Part shown: positions 22,343-33,417 of the stretch, one piece after another
How the letters are laid out: every line of letters begins with the position of its first letter
Numbering within the stretch: position 1 is the first letter of the stretch
From: Cytospora piceicola
Taxonomy: Eukaryota; Ascomycota; Sordariomycetes; Diaporthales; Cytosporaceae
Direction: 5' to 3'
DNA: 64,000 nt
Assembly (NCBI GenBank): GCA_023375675.1
Contig: JALQBC010000013.1
Location: 62,001-126,000, forward strand
Position numbers and translations under genes: made by a program
The notes under the pieces: model-generated
The model's database searches: none
Seen by the model: only the letters and a program-made list of their open reading frames with translations
What the model was told of the DNA's origin: nothing

Positions 22343-24141
22343 GGCGGCGGCAGCTGGAAGTGCAAGGGTAGGAAAGCGCGGGCCGAAAATGAGCTGCAAG
22401 GCTGAGATTCAGCCTTCCCAGGGTCTGATAGGAGCTCCAAAAAGGGTGGGAGTTGGTGGGAGGTTGTTGTTTTGGAGGTGTTGTTGTGCCAACTCGGTCG
22501 TGATCCTGCCCAGACAGCAAAGGCGTGGAGCAGATCGAGTCGTGGGTTGACGTGTAGGTTGCAGAGACTGCACGGAGACTGGGGTGCAGCGTCCCGGGCG
22601 GGCCTTGACGGATCCGACTTAGACGAGGCTGCTGCTTCGGCGGTAGACGGGCATAGATGTGGCTTGCAGAGACGTGGGATTGTGGTTGTGGTTTTGAGGC
22701 CCTGTTTGGATTGCCCGGTGCTATTCGGAGCGGGAGAGAAGGGGGAGGTGGGCGGTGGAGTGGTTAAGAAGGAAGGAGAGTGGTCGTGAAACGAAAACAA
22801 AATTTGGGAGAAGTGGTCGAAGTAGTGGCATCCCCATCCATGGGTCCCCGTCACTGGTAGACGCTTCGACAACCCTGGTCCGGCCTTAGTAGAGTGGATC
22901 CCAAAAGACTAACGTTGGCCTGCTCCGAATGGCAAGACGAGCAAGACCCTTCCCGTTCCCCATCACTCAACCCCCAAAGCGTCCTCCCTCTTGTCACCCT
23001 ATTATCTATGCCACCACGCCCGGTCAACCAGTCATGCTTGTACTCATTCTGATCGCCTTTGACAGGGCAACCGGCTGAGGATTAATTGATATTCTATAAA
23101 GCTGACCAAGCTGTTTTCGACCCGTATATATTTAATCCGTCACAACCTCAAATGGGGGGGCCCTCCTACTCCTGGACCACCTGCATCCACGCATATGCCA
23201 ACTCACAGCTTTTCAGTCTTCAATGCAAGGGCAACACTGCTCCGAATAGCCACCTCACGTCATGATACAGCTAATGATTGTTTCAACCCAGCTCTATGGA
23301 CAGATAAATGCTTCATCCACCCTGCCGGTAGTTGCAACCATCTATCAGCCCAAGTCCGTCCATTTGAGCCTCAACTGGCGCCGGCTGATCTTCGGATCCC
23401 GGCATTGTTCTTATCTAGATAGTTGGAAGAAGTCGATACCCAGGTCTCTTCTCTGGAGTAATTGCGAACGTGGTTTATGCCATTTACATTTGACATTTTA
23501 CCAATTCGCATTGTGCTGAAGGTTGGACAAGATAGGTTCAGCGGGTTGGCTACATGGCCCAGTGAACAACACGAATCACCAGGGACTCGAGCCTTACATA
23601 TACATGATGAGGTCACTGTTCAGCTTTGAGTTATGGGACACTTCAAGGTTTCCTTCCGTCTTGCGGGGATCGTCGGTCTAGCGTTACCAGCGATTCAGAA
23701 CTGTACAAGCGCCAGATTTGACTTGATTAAACATATCCAGTCTGGCACTACAACTCAACGCTGACTTTGTCAACGTTGGCGGTTATTAGGACTATACTGT
23801 ATAGACACACGGTTATTTCGACGTGATGTTACCAGAGACGAGTACCTGAAAGCACAGCTGTATCATACTATCTAAGACAAAGGGACTATGTCGATTTGAT
23901 GATCACGTATAGTTCAAAGCCAGCCGGGACACGTGGGACGCCTTTCCGATGACAGAGCCCCTGTATAAAGTTCATGTATGTTCCTCCAAGGGGGATTGAG
24001 AGGCCCATCACGTTCATTCCGCGATCAAGTTAACTTCAGCCATCGGCTTGCTTGGAAAACGCCTTTGTCATTGGCGCAAATGCCATGCGTTCTTTATTGC
24101 TCTCTAAAGGCTCTATGACATCCCCATTGTCCTATGTCCCC
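22343..24141. other. Intergenic between ITC1 and ALG8
   Basis: 1.8 kb holding the ITC1 promoter and leader and the ALG8 3' side. A G8 tract lies near 23153. Open frames overlapping 22090-22872 are shadows of the leader and first exons. No further gene is supported. Confidence 0.6.
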
Positions 24142-25836
24142 TCAAGAAGTGAAGTACACCACATAAAACCCGACCCAACTGCCAACCACTCCCAGTGCCG
24201 AGTACGTGCTGGTGAACATCAGAGGCAGGAACTCGTACTGCTTCCCGAAGAATAACTCGTGAAACAAAGAGCAGTACGCGATTACCGGTATACTAATGGC
24301 GATGTAGAGCGTGTTGCACCTGTCGAACAGGAAGAACCTCGGCCTACTCGGCGCCGGCGCAAGGCGGTCGAAGATCATGAGGAACAAGATCAGCCAGAAG
24401 ATCGTGTACACGGTCTTGATTGGGAACTCGGCTGGCGTGAAGATAAGCGGGAACAGAGATACGTGCCCTGCGACGGCGAGTGGCCGGAAGGCGCCAAAGT
24501 ACCGGCGGTCCTTCAGCGCAATCAGAGTGAAGGGAATGATGACCAGGAGAATGGCCTTCTCGTGGACATGGTAGCCGAACAGGAACGACGCGTATCCACA
24601 GAGAGTCACCGCTCCAACAAAGTTTTCCCACGTCGGCTTTAGAAACGGCCTTAGCAGTGAAGGGACCAACGCGGTCAAGGTGAGCGCGAGACACATCTTG
24701 GAGGTTATCTCCGGCAGGACTGCAAAGGGCGCAACACCGACAAGACCCCGAGTGCCGCTTGCCAGTGCATCCTCATTGACTGGCAGCCCGAGACGCGGCG
24801 CCACTGTTGAGTAGTCAGTCGTTGCCCCCTCATATAAGAATATGGCTCCGATGGTACTTACAAAACAAGAGAACCCGGTCTGAGAAGGAATACAAGGCCC
24901 AAATGTTGGGCGCCCAATACGAGTGGCAAAGACCTCTTTCGAATGGCATGAGTCTGCTCCATATTTGCCAGAGTTGATCAAAACCGTCCTTCAAGACGAA
25001 GGGGCCGAACGCAACGGCGAGAATGGCACCGATGCCTCCACCCAGTTTGATGCAATTGAGCCATTGGATGCGGAGCATTGACTTTGGAGACAAGCAGTAG
25101 GTACGGAGGAGGAAGACAAAATAGGCTGGAGCCAGATAAATGTAGATGTGTTTCATGCACAGTAGGGTGGCAAAGGCAAACCCGCTGTACAGGAGTCCAG
25201 ATTGCTTCTTTGCCAGGACCAAAGATAGGACAAGAAGACCATACATGGTTCCGTTATATTGGAAATGTATGTGGTCAACAATCAGAAGTCCAGGAGACAG
25301 AAGGATAGAGATGGCAGCGGCTTGGGCGGCTCTCTTGGATATGCCGTGTGATGAGTCGACAAACCTTGGAGGTGTGGTCAGCACAAGCACTCGTAAAGTC
25401 AACCTCCAGAATACTCACATCTGCAAAGCATAAACTAAGAGAAGTTCTGTAACGATCACTGAGGACCTCTGGAAGTACACAGTCTGCCAGCTGTCATGTC
25501 CTAGGTTATAGAGCTTGAGCATTGCTGGATCAACCAGCTTTGCGACCTGAGACAGAATCCATTCGAAGTAGGCGAAAAAGGGAGGGTAGTCGAGAGTCCA
25601 TTCTGATGTCTTCTCATAGTACCATTCCCAGAGAGGGCGGCTATGGGTGATGGCAAGCCAGTTGCGGTGGACTTCAAAGTCAGTAGAGTGGCTGTTTTCC
25701 AGCGATGGCACAATATTAGCAGGATCTCAGACACACCCGAAGCCGTCGAAAGCACTCACTAGGCTGGGAACAGCAGGACCTTGAAGGCAGTGGCCACAAT
25801 GGCGCACTGCGTGAGAGAAGGATATATTTCAGACAT
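24142..25836 (-). CDS. alg8: Dolichyl-P-Glc:Glc1Man9GlcNAc2-PP-dolichol glucosyltransferase ALG8
   Basis: Adds the second glucose to the lipid-linked oligosaccharide in the ER lumen (GT57 family, with ALG6). Four exons on the minus strand (25836-25760, 25691-25419, 25364-24862, 24803-24142) give 504 aa. Junction 1 restores [19 protein letters not shown], the first luminal loop with the conserved acidic/His motif; then [38 protein letters not shown] and [20 protein letters not shown] are all ALG6/ALG8 signatures. Many hydrophobic segments make it a polytopic membrane protein. Length fits the family. The [10 protein letters not shown] and HFQYN wording favours ALG8 over ALG6. Confidence 0.93.
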
Positions 25837-26316
25837 TGAGAAAGCCCATCACCAGCTTGTGGAAGCAGTGGAATCCCGGGATTTGTGAAAGGCGAGTGAA
25901 AGGTGTCTGTCTGTGCTCTCTCTATTGGGAGATTCTATTGGGAGATTTACAGTGTCGCCGAAGATGAAATTGGAAACATCTGGATGCCGAGCTCGGACCA
26001 GGTGAAGCTCAAATTGGTGGTGACATCTCTGAGAGACCCGACAAGTACATTGGACTGGGAACAGTATCTCCATTGAACGAGGCATTGATAGTCCACAGAT
26101 ATTATCTCAGTACTTTACTTACTTGTAACTACACCTTATAAACAATCTAAACAGTTTTAATAGTGACTTGAGCCTTCTCTCATCCATTTTACTGTACGAT
26201 ATAATGGCGGTTACTTCTCGTGTTCGAGTACCTCTCATGTCGATCCGGGTCCACCCCGGAACCCCACACTCCAAAAGTGGACAGTTCCAATGTTGGAGAA
26301 GCTCCCGATGCAGCGT

Positions 26317-26378
26317 GGCACTGGCACTGGCACTGGCACTGGCAGGGCACTGACAGGGCACTGACAGGGCAGCAGGGC
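26317..26378. repeat. GGCACT / GGCACTGACA tandem repeats
   Basis: Four GGCACT hexamers run into three copies of a GGGCACTGACA-like unit. Confidence 0.85.
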
Positions 26379-26420
26379 GTGCAGGGGTGTCGGCTTTCTA
26401 TCTTCGGCTTCCAGGGGCCT

Positions 26421-26468
26421 GCAGCGCAGCGCAGTGCAGCGCAGTGCAGTGTAGCGTAGCGTAGCGTG
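26421..26468. repeat. GCAGC / GTAGC pentamer repeat
   Basis: Nine to ten degenerate pentamers drift from GCAGC through GCAGT to GTAGC. Confidence 0.8.
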
Positions 26469-27038
26469 TCAGGGTTCGGAACAGCTTTGCCAGATCGACC
26501 AACAGCAAGCTGATGATGACAGGGTCAAAGACAACGACTGAGACACTCTTACTTTGTTGTAGACAAAACACTCAGTCCATGCTCTCTCGCATCTCTCCGC
26601 TGGGCTTTACATTTTGCTTGAGAACAATCCATGATAGAAAATCAAGAGAACCTTTTAAGGACTTTCTCACTCGAACCCACTTGTCAACAGTCACTTTACC
26701 CAAGCTACCTAGGTACTTACACCTGAGCTCGGTCAGGTCTGGTCAGGTCGAGGGCCGAGGTGTTTTGGAGTTAAGCGTCGGCGCAGTGCAGCATCCTGAT
26801 ATTTCGCCAGGGTGGCCTCAACGCCGAGCAGCCACGGACAGCACCACCTCCTTGAAATTTCCATAAAAAAGGGTCTGGGCGTCGTTCATTCTCAAGAACC
26901 TCCAGGCACAATTCAAGGAAGAAAAGAAAACCAAAACTTCTTCTCTGTGAAGCAACTTGTGACCAGTAGCCGGCCAATACCTACCAAGGTATACTGCACT
27001 ACGGCGTACTATACCGTACTGTACTGTAACTCACTACA

Positions 27039-27066
27039 TTACACTACACTACACTACACTACACTC
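27039..27066. repeat. ACACT pentamer repeat before the lectin start
   Basis: Five ACACT units end four bases before the lectin ATG, so they lie in its 5' leader. Confidence 0.85.
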
Positions 27067-27070
27067 AAAG

Positions 27071-28541
27071 ATGCGATCGCTGCTGCTGGCACTCCTCGCC
27101 GGCCTATCCCCGGCGGCCGCCAATTTTCTGGTTAGCGAGTTGAGCTTTGGCTACAATAGCAAGTAAGAGGATACTCTCCTTTCTATATGGTCGCAAGTAG
27201 TCGGCTGGGGGACTTCTACTAATTGGTCACTTCTACAGAATAAGCCCCAACAACGATGGGTCAATACCCTACTTCTCCCTCCAGGGCAACCCCAACCAGC
27301 CCGAGACCCTCTCCAACAAGGTCATCCTCACCCCTCCGGCCCCGGGCAACCAGCGCGCGGCCGTCTGGGCCGACCGCACCCTGCAGCACACCCAGTGGGT
27401 CGCCGACGTCGACTTCCGCGCCACCGGGCCCGAGCGCGCCGGCGGCAACCTGAACATCTGGCTGGTGCGGGACGGCGCCCGCGACGTCGGCTCCGGCTCC
27501 GTCTACACGGTCGGCCGGTTCGAGGGCCTGGCCCTGGTGGTCGACACGTACGGCGGCGGCGGCGGCATGCTGCGCGGCTTCCTCAACGACGGCACCAAGG
27601 ACTTCCAGAAGATCGCCGTCGACGGCCAGTCCTTCGGCCACTGCGCCCACTCCTACCGGAACCTGGGCCGCCCCTCGCAGATCAAGTTCCGCCAGTCCGC
27701 CGACAACTTCCGCGTCGAGATCGACGGCCAGCTCTGCTTCGAGAGCGACAAGATCAGCATCCCCGCCGGCTACCAGCTCGGGATCACGGCCGCGAGCGCG
27801 GACAACCCGGACTCGTTCGAGATCTTCAAGATGGTCGTCATGACGGACAACCTGAACCCCGACGAGGACAGGCAGGAGGCGACGATTCAGCAGCAACAGC
27901 AACAACAACAACAGCAGCAGCAGCAGGACGGCGGCATGTTCGCCAACGACCAGGCGGCGCAGCAGCAGCAACAACAACAACAGCAGCAGCGGCAGCAGGC
28001 GCAGGCGCAGGCCATGCAGTCCGGCAGGTGGAACTCCGAGTTCAGCGACGACGTTGACGACGCCGACGCCGACGCCATCCTCAGCTCCAAGGCGCAGTTC
28101 ACGGACCTGCACACGCGGCTCCAGAGCGTGAACCACCACCTCTCGACCATCTTCCGGGCCGTGTCCAAGCAGGACCGCGTCAGCGAGGCGCGGCACGGCG
28201 AGGTCGCCGGGCAGCTCGCCCAGATGGGCGGGCAGTTCGCCGACCTCAAGGGCCTGCTGTCCAGGCTGGACAGGCTCGGCGACCTGGAGAACAAGATCTC
28301 GAGCCTGGAGAGCGAGGTGCGCAGGCTGAGGGGGGACGTGACGTCCAAGATGAGCTCCTCGGAGCGCTCCATCAAGGGCCTGGTCGAGGACAACCACCAG
28401 ACCCTCCACGAGACGGTCAAGAAGCACGCGCCGCAGGGCCACGGGCGGTTGATCGCCGTTGTTATCGGCAGCCAGTTGGTATTAGTGGCTGGATACGTCT
28501 ATTACAAGAAAAAGAAGTCATCACCCAAGAAATACCTGTGA
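27071..28541 (+). CDS. L-type lectin cargo receptor of the early secretory pathway (EMP46/47, ERGIC-53 family)
   Basis: A 464-aa type I membrane protein in two exons (27071-27162, 27239-28541). A signal peptide (MRSLLLALLAGLSPAAA) precedes a legume-lectin-like domain to about residue 245, with RAAVWADRTLQHTQWVADVD, a Gly-rich loop before RGFLNDGTKD, and AGYQLGITAASADNPDSFEI. Two polyglutamine runs (about 248-260 and 271-285) separate it from a coiled-coil stalk (about 330-430). One transmembrane helix (LIAVVIGSQLVLVAGYVYY) is followed by a short cytosolic tail ending KKYL, a dilysine COPI-retrieval signal. Such proteins carry glycoproteins from ER to Golgi. PolyQ in the stalk is unusual. Codon third positions are very GC-rich, which also opens long antisense frames. 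Confidence 0.9.
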
Positions 28542-29254
28542 GGTGGTACCGGAGGGTCCACACGAGAAGGTTATGCGGCCGGCTGGGAAAGGTACATCGT
28601 ACGAAAGAGCGGGACTGTATAAAGAGGCGTTTTGTGCGTTTGATTGTGTATAGCATTTCAGGGTATCTCTTGAGCATCTCGAATTTTGCAGGGCATTGAG
28701 ATTATATGCCAGTCGTAGCAGCATGCGTTCTGTGATCTGTCTTCCCCATACCTCTGTTCCATCCATCCGCCACCGGGATTCACCCACCAGTATTAAATCT
28801 ACAGGGCGACCAGGCATGGAAGACTCAAGGACAAGGTCGATGGAAGCGGTGATGAGGTTGCGTTAGACGCTTACCACTTTGTGAAATCATGGAGACTTTC
28901 AATGTATCCCAGGTAGAAGTGAGTAGTCAGGGTGAGCACAGATGCTGACATAGTTGAAATTTCAAGATGTATGCTTTAGCATTTTGGCTGCTGGACCATA
29001 CCTAGATGCTCTTCCCACCCCCCCTGGGAATGTGCCATCGCAACCCTTCCCTTTTACCGCCTGACTGCCTGTCATCGCTTCCTCCGACCCCCTCCCCCCA
29101 TATCCACCCCCCAAAAGTCGACCATTACCAGACTACTTCCTTGTCGTCAACGACTTTAGGGGATCATCTACCCGCGTGAATTACTGAAATACTGAACATG
29201 CCATATATGTGACCATGTCTGGGCTCGTGGTCAACCATGTCCAACTTCGACATA
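28542..29254. other. Convergent intergenic region
   Basis: 713 bp between the lectin and Mediator-like stop codons. Pyrimidine-rich near 29020-29110. No gene seen. Confidence 0.6.
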
Positions 29255-30517
29255 TTACTCGAATGTATCAAACGTAAAATCGTTGTTCATGAACTCGATG
29301 TCGTTGAAATTCTCATCAAAGTTTGCGTTGGAGCTACCGCCCAGATCAAAGAAGTGATCCAAATCGTCCACGTTGCTGTCGTTCCCTGGCGGGTCGCTGT
29401 TGGGGGGCTCCGGGTTCACCGCCGGAGCGGCTCCCTCCAGACCCAGGCCATCAAGGCCCGCGGAGTTGTCGAAACCTGTCAGGTCCATGGGGACATCCTG
29501 ACTACCTGGCTGCAACTGGATGTCGCTGTTGGTAGGGTCGAGGGTGAATGTGGCACTGGTGAAGGGGTTGTGAGGAGCTGCAGCGTTGGGCGGTGGTTGG
29601 TTTGCAGCCGTAGGAGGCACCGGAGCAACGGCGGCGGCCGCAGGTGGCACAGAAGCAGGAGTCTTGGGTACCTGTCTGCTGACCAACGGAGACGTCTTAT
29701 GGGCGGGTCGGCCGGACGGTGGTCCTGGCTTTGTTGCCGGCTTTGGCGAAGGACGCTTCCCGTCGGCAGCCTTGACAGGGTGGAAAGGAACAGCCGGAGG
29801 CACAGGGTTGCTGGTGCCCATGCCCATGTCTGGGAAGGGGGCCACAGGCTTGGCCTCGGGTACTGCTTTTGGATTGGGCCTGTTCTGCATGGAAGGCGAC
29901 CCTGACACCATCATGGGAGCGACCGGGGCAGAGGCGTGTCCAGTTTTGGGCGGGTCAAGGTCGATGACCATGGGTGCAGGCGGCTGGGCGCGAACGAGAG
30001 CAGGAGCAGGAGCAGAGACAGGACTAGGGACAGGAGCAGGGACAGGAGCAGGAGCCGGAGCTGGAATGGCGGCAGCCTTCTGTTTCTCTCGGAGTTTCTC
30101 AAGATCTCGTAAGAAAACTGCCTTCGCTCGTGTCTGTTGGCTAGAATGTCAGTCTAAACCCCTCTTGTAGCCTCGAAAGCCTGAGACACCGTGGCCAACA
30201 CGAGGGCGTCTGAGGGTCTTGAGACTTACAATTTCCATCTCCATTTCATCGAGAGTCGAATGGAAGCTATCTGTGGCTTCACTCATCTTCTTCTTCGCGT
30301 TCATGACGATCTGGTCCGCCCGCTCGGGGTTTTGGCTGGGAGCCTGGAAGATCCTGCCCATCTGAACCATCTTGAGGGGGAAACACCATGTCAGCCAGGC
30401 TCATGAGTGACATGCAATGTATAAGTCTGTGAACGAGTATTTTCTCACAATCTCATTTAACTGCTTCTCTAGGTTGTCGGCCAGGTGCCCCTGACCGGAG
30501 TTCGTGGTCGTAGTCAT
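29255..30517 (-). CDS. Probable Mediator tail-module subunit, Med2-like
   Basis: A 362-aa protein in three exons on the minus strand (30517-30449, 30370-30230, 30133-29255), all introns phase 0. Residues 10-95 form predicted helices (NLEKQLNEIMVQMGRIF, then NAKKKMSEATDSFHSTLDEM, then RDLEKLREKQK). The middle is rich in Pro/Ala. The C-terminus is acidic with spaced aromatics (DDLDHFFDLGG, FNDIEFMNNDFTFDTFE), like an activation domain. The helical N-terminus followed by a disordered acidic tail resembles yeast Med2, including an F/L-D/N-x-I...M start and a LxDLE-like helix. I base this on remembered pattern, not alignment. It could also be another small helical Mediator subunit (Med29-like) or an unrelated co-activator. 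Confidence 0.5.
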
Positions 30518-31480
30518 CGTGTTGCTGCTGAAGGTGCGTAGCTGAAAACGTTATATCGGTGAAGAACTCGTTTCCCTGAGGATGGGTATGGGGGCAGCAA
30601 GCTCCCGGAAACCCGACACAGTCTTTAGAATCAAATACGAGATGCGAGTTGGCCAGGTGAGATGAGTTATCGTGGTAGTGGTCGCGAGCCTCAGTTCGCT
30701 GCGGGCCTCATTCGAGATCGAGCAATTGATGGCAGGAAGATGCTGAGAAGTTTTGTTGGTCTGGGTTGGGCGTCTGTGCTCCGGTGGTCTTGTCGGTACG
30801 ATAAGTCTACTACACTCTTCAATTGATACTTGGTGTGATCCCCATCAACTGATAATGAGATCCTGGCAAGTGTTTGCCATTCCCTCCATTTGACACACAC
30901 TAAGTGAGGTTCATAAGGTTTGATCGGGGTCAGAGCCAAGACCATCCAGTCCTAAAGCCACATGAGGCTACCTAGGTACCTACTTAGGTAGGCAGATTTA
31001 TATGCACCATGTCTATCCTAGTCCAAATAGGCTCTTCACATCGCCCAACCCCCCCCCCCCCTTTTTTCCCAAAACCCAAACCCTCTCCCTTCACCCTAAC
31101 GGCGAGTTGGTTACATTCTGAATCCGTTAAGACGTTGCACATATACATGCGTAGGACCTCGAAGATGGTCACTTGTTATCCTTTTCACCTTGAGAGTCAG
31201 CTCAGAATCTAGAATTCTTTCTCCATGATCTCCGTTTGGCTTGGAAACAAACGTTTGAAGTCTCAAGATAAGGAGGTGCCGGCAGCCGCTCGTACCCCTG
31301 ACGTCTTCCTCGATAACGACCAGATGGCCCCCCGGTCAACTTATTAACACGGTCATCTTTTAGAACTCACCACCACTCGTCGTGCATTTCTTCCTCACAT
31401 AATTATACGACTCACTGCCTACTATTCTTCATCAATCATATAAACACTACTAAATAGGTAATCTCACAGATATTATCAAC
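30518..31480. other. Divergent intergenic region
   Basis: Upstream DNA of the Med2-like gene and the aminopeptidase. It contains a TACCTAGGTA palindrome (30969) with an adjacent TACTTAGGTA, and a C13-T6 tract at 31049-31067. No gene seen. Confidence 0.6.
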
Positions 31481-33160
31481 ATGACGAATATCGACGAGTC
31501 CGTTGCCTTGTCCATCGACATTGAGCTTGGGGGCCCATGGGAGCTTGTATCTCGACCTACAAAGCAAAAGTATCCAGGTTGGCTTACACCTCGCTGCCTG
31601 TTTGACTTGAATTACGGGGAGCTAACCCTTTCCCAGCAAAGACTCATGCTCGAAAGGTCAGAGAGGAGCTCATCGGCCTTGTCCCGCGTGTCGGCACCGA
31701 TGGTGGGTTGATCTACTTGCCCGGACAGGGTACTATAGAATATGAGGATTCGGACGGCGAGGCGCCTTTCCGGCAACGCAGATAGTATGTGTGATACCCT
31801 CATGTTCTGCCACTTTTCAGAGACAGTCCCATCTGACAATAGAGCAGCGCATTCTACCTTTCCGGTGCGAACTTCCCGGAATGTAGGGTCACCTATGACA
31901 TCGGTAATGACCTTCTCACCCTCTGGGTTGAGACGAGGGACCCTAAACAAGTCCTCTGGTACGGTGCTCTTCCTAGCATTGAGGAATGTGCGTCCCGATG
32001 CGATGTCGACGCCGTGAAGGATATTGTCGATTTACAGGTTTACCTCGAAGATGTTGTCAAGTCAAAGACCGTCTACGTCCTGCACAAAGATCAGAGACCA
32101 AACAAGTTAAATTGGGAGAACCTGAGCCATTCCATTGATCTCGACGCATCCTACCTGAAGCCTGCCATGGATATGTAAGTATTCATTCCCTCCACTGAGA
32201 TGGCTTAATCCGGTATGAGTTCCATCATGGTCAAAAATAGTAGCTGATTCCGGACATTGCAGAGCCCGCGCCGTAAAGACCGACTACGAGATCACGCAGA
32301 TCCGCGAGGCCAACAGAATTTCATCTGAAGCACACCGCCATGTCCAAAGACGAATCAAGAGCATGACAAGCGAGGCCCAGGTCGAGAATGCCTTCATCGC
32401 CAAATGCCGTGAACTCGGCGCCAAGGAACAAGCCTACGGCATCATTGCTGGGAGCGGTCCCAACACCGCAGTCCTTCACTACACTGGCAACGACCAGGAA
32501 TTTGGGGACCGGCAGCTCATCCTCGTCGACGCAGGGGCCGAGTATAACTGCTACGCCAGTGATGTGACCAGGACGTTCCCAATCAACGGAGTGTTCACGC
32601 CCGAGTCCAAGAGGGTGTACATGATCGTTGCGGAGATGCAGGAGGTTTGTATCGCGATGATCAAGCCGGGCGCATCATGGGTCAGCATTGTAGTAGAGTC
32701 TACGGATATCGCACTGCGGGGGCTTCTTGGGCTGGGCGTCTTGCAGCATGGACGCAACGAGGAGCCTCCTCCTCGCTCAGTCACTGCAGCCTTCTTCCCT
32801 CACGGTCTAGGCCACCTCGTTGGCCTCGATACGCACGACGTTATCAACGGCGTAAGGATACGAGGAGGGGGTCCTGAAGCTCCCTGGGCCACACCCCTGA
32901 GGACGAACATGGTGATCACTGTGGAGCCTGGTATCTACTTCAACAAGGCGTATATCAACTGGTTCTTCAAGCAGAATCCCGGCTTGGCGCAATACGTCAA
33001 TCTGTCTGCCTTGGACAAATACTATGCTGTTGGCGGTTGCCGCATTGAAGACTGTATACTGGTTACCAAGGATGGGCACGAGAACTTGACGACTGCACCC
33101 AAGGGCGAAGAGATGTTGAGGGTCATCAATGGCAATGGAAATGTACGGCAAGCCTGGTGA
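31481..33160 (+). CDS. Xaa-Pro aminopeptidase (M24B, PEPP type)
   Basis: A 489-aa dimetal peptidase that removes N-terminal residues before proline. Four exons: 31481-31577, 31637-31784, 31848-32174 and 32263-33160. The N-terminal creatinase-like domain contains [19 protein letters not shown] across junction 2. The pita-bread catalytic domain has all five metal ligands: Asp280 and Asp291 ([18 protein letters not shown]), His375 ([10 protein letters not shown]), Glu412 (TVEPGIYF) and Glu453 ([10 protein letters not shown]). It lacks a signal peptide, so it should be cytosolic. The closest group is the fungal PEPP family rather than prolidase proper, judged from the GLGVLQHG and [11 protein letters not shown] contexts. 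It runs convergent with the GH5 gene, 257 bp apart. Confidence 0.93.
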
Positions 33161-33417
33161 TGATTCCAAGGTGTCCTCTTGTTGAAGAGCAAGGACACTC
33201 ATGCTATATACCTAGATACCCAACAATCAAGGAATAATTGACCCTCTTTGTCGGTATAGCTCTACCCATCGTGATACAGGTGTGCATGACATGACAGCAC
33301 CATTGACAGCATTCACTATCCAGCCAAGGAACAATACGATCGCATCTTATCGCTTTCGCTATACTGACTATGCTATATACGTCCGGTTGCATACGAGTCC
33401 ATGCCGCCTTCCCGAGT

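Larger units (their letters stand above)
25837..27070. other. Divergent intergenic region ALG8/lectin with tandem repeats
   Basis: Shared upstream region of two secretory-pathway genes transcribed outward. It holds three tandem repeats (26317-26378, 26421-26468, 27039-27066) and one TACCTAGGTA palindrome (26706). No gene seen. Confidence 0.6.

Noticed and set aside
22090..22872. 260-codon minus-strand frame upstream of ITC1
   Set aside because: It runs through ITC1 introns and the leader in the wrong frame; conserved WAC sequence uses another frame with short exons.
27261..28442. 393-codon antisense open frame across the lectin gene
   Set aside because: It results from very GC-rich third positions in the lectin; the translation is Leu/Val/Arg-rich without any family motif, while the + strand encodes a complete lectin with signal peptide and KKYL.
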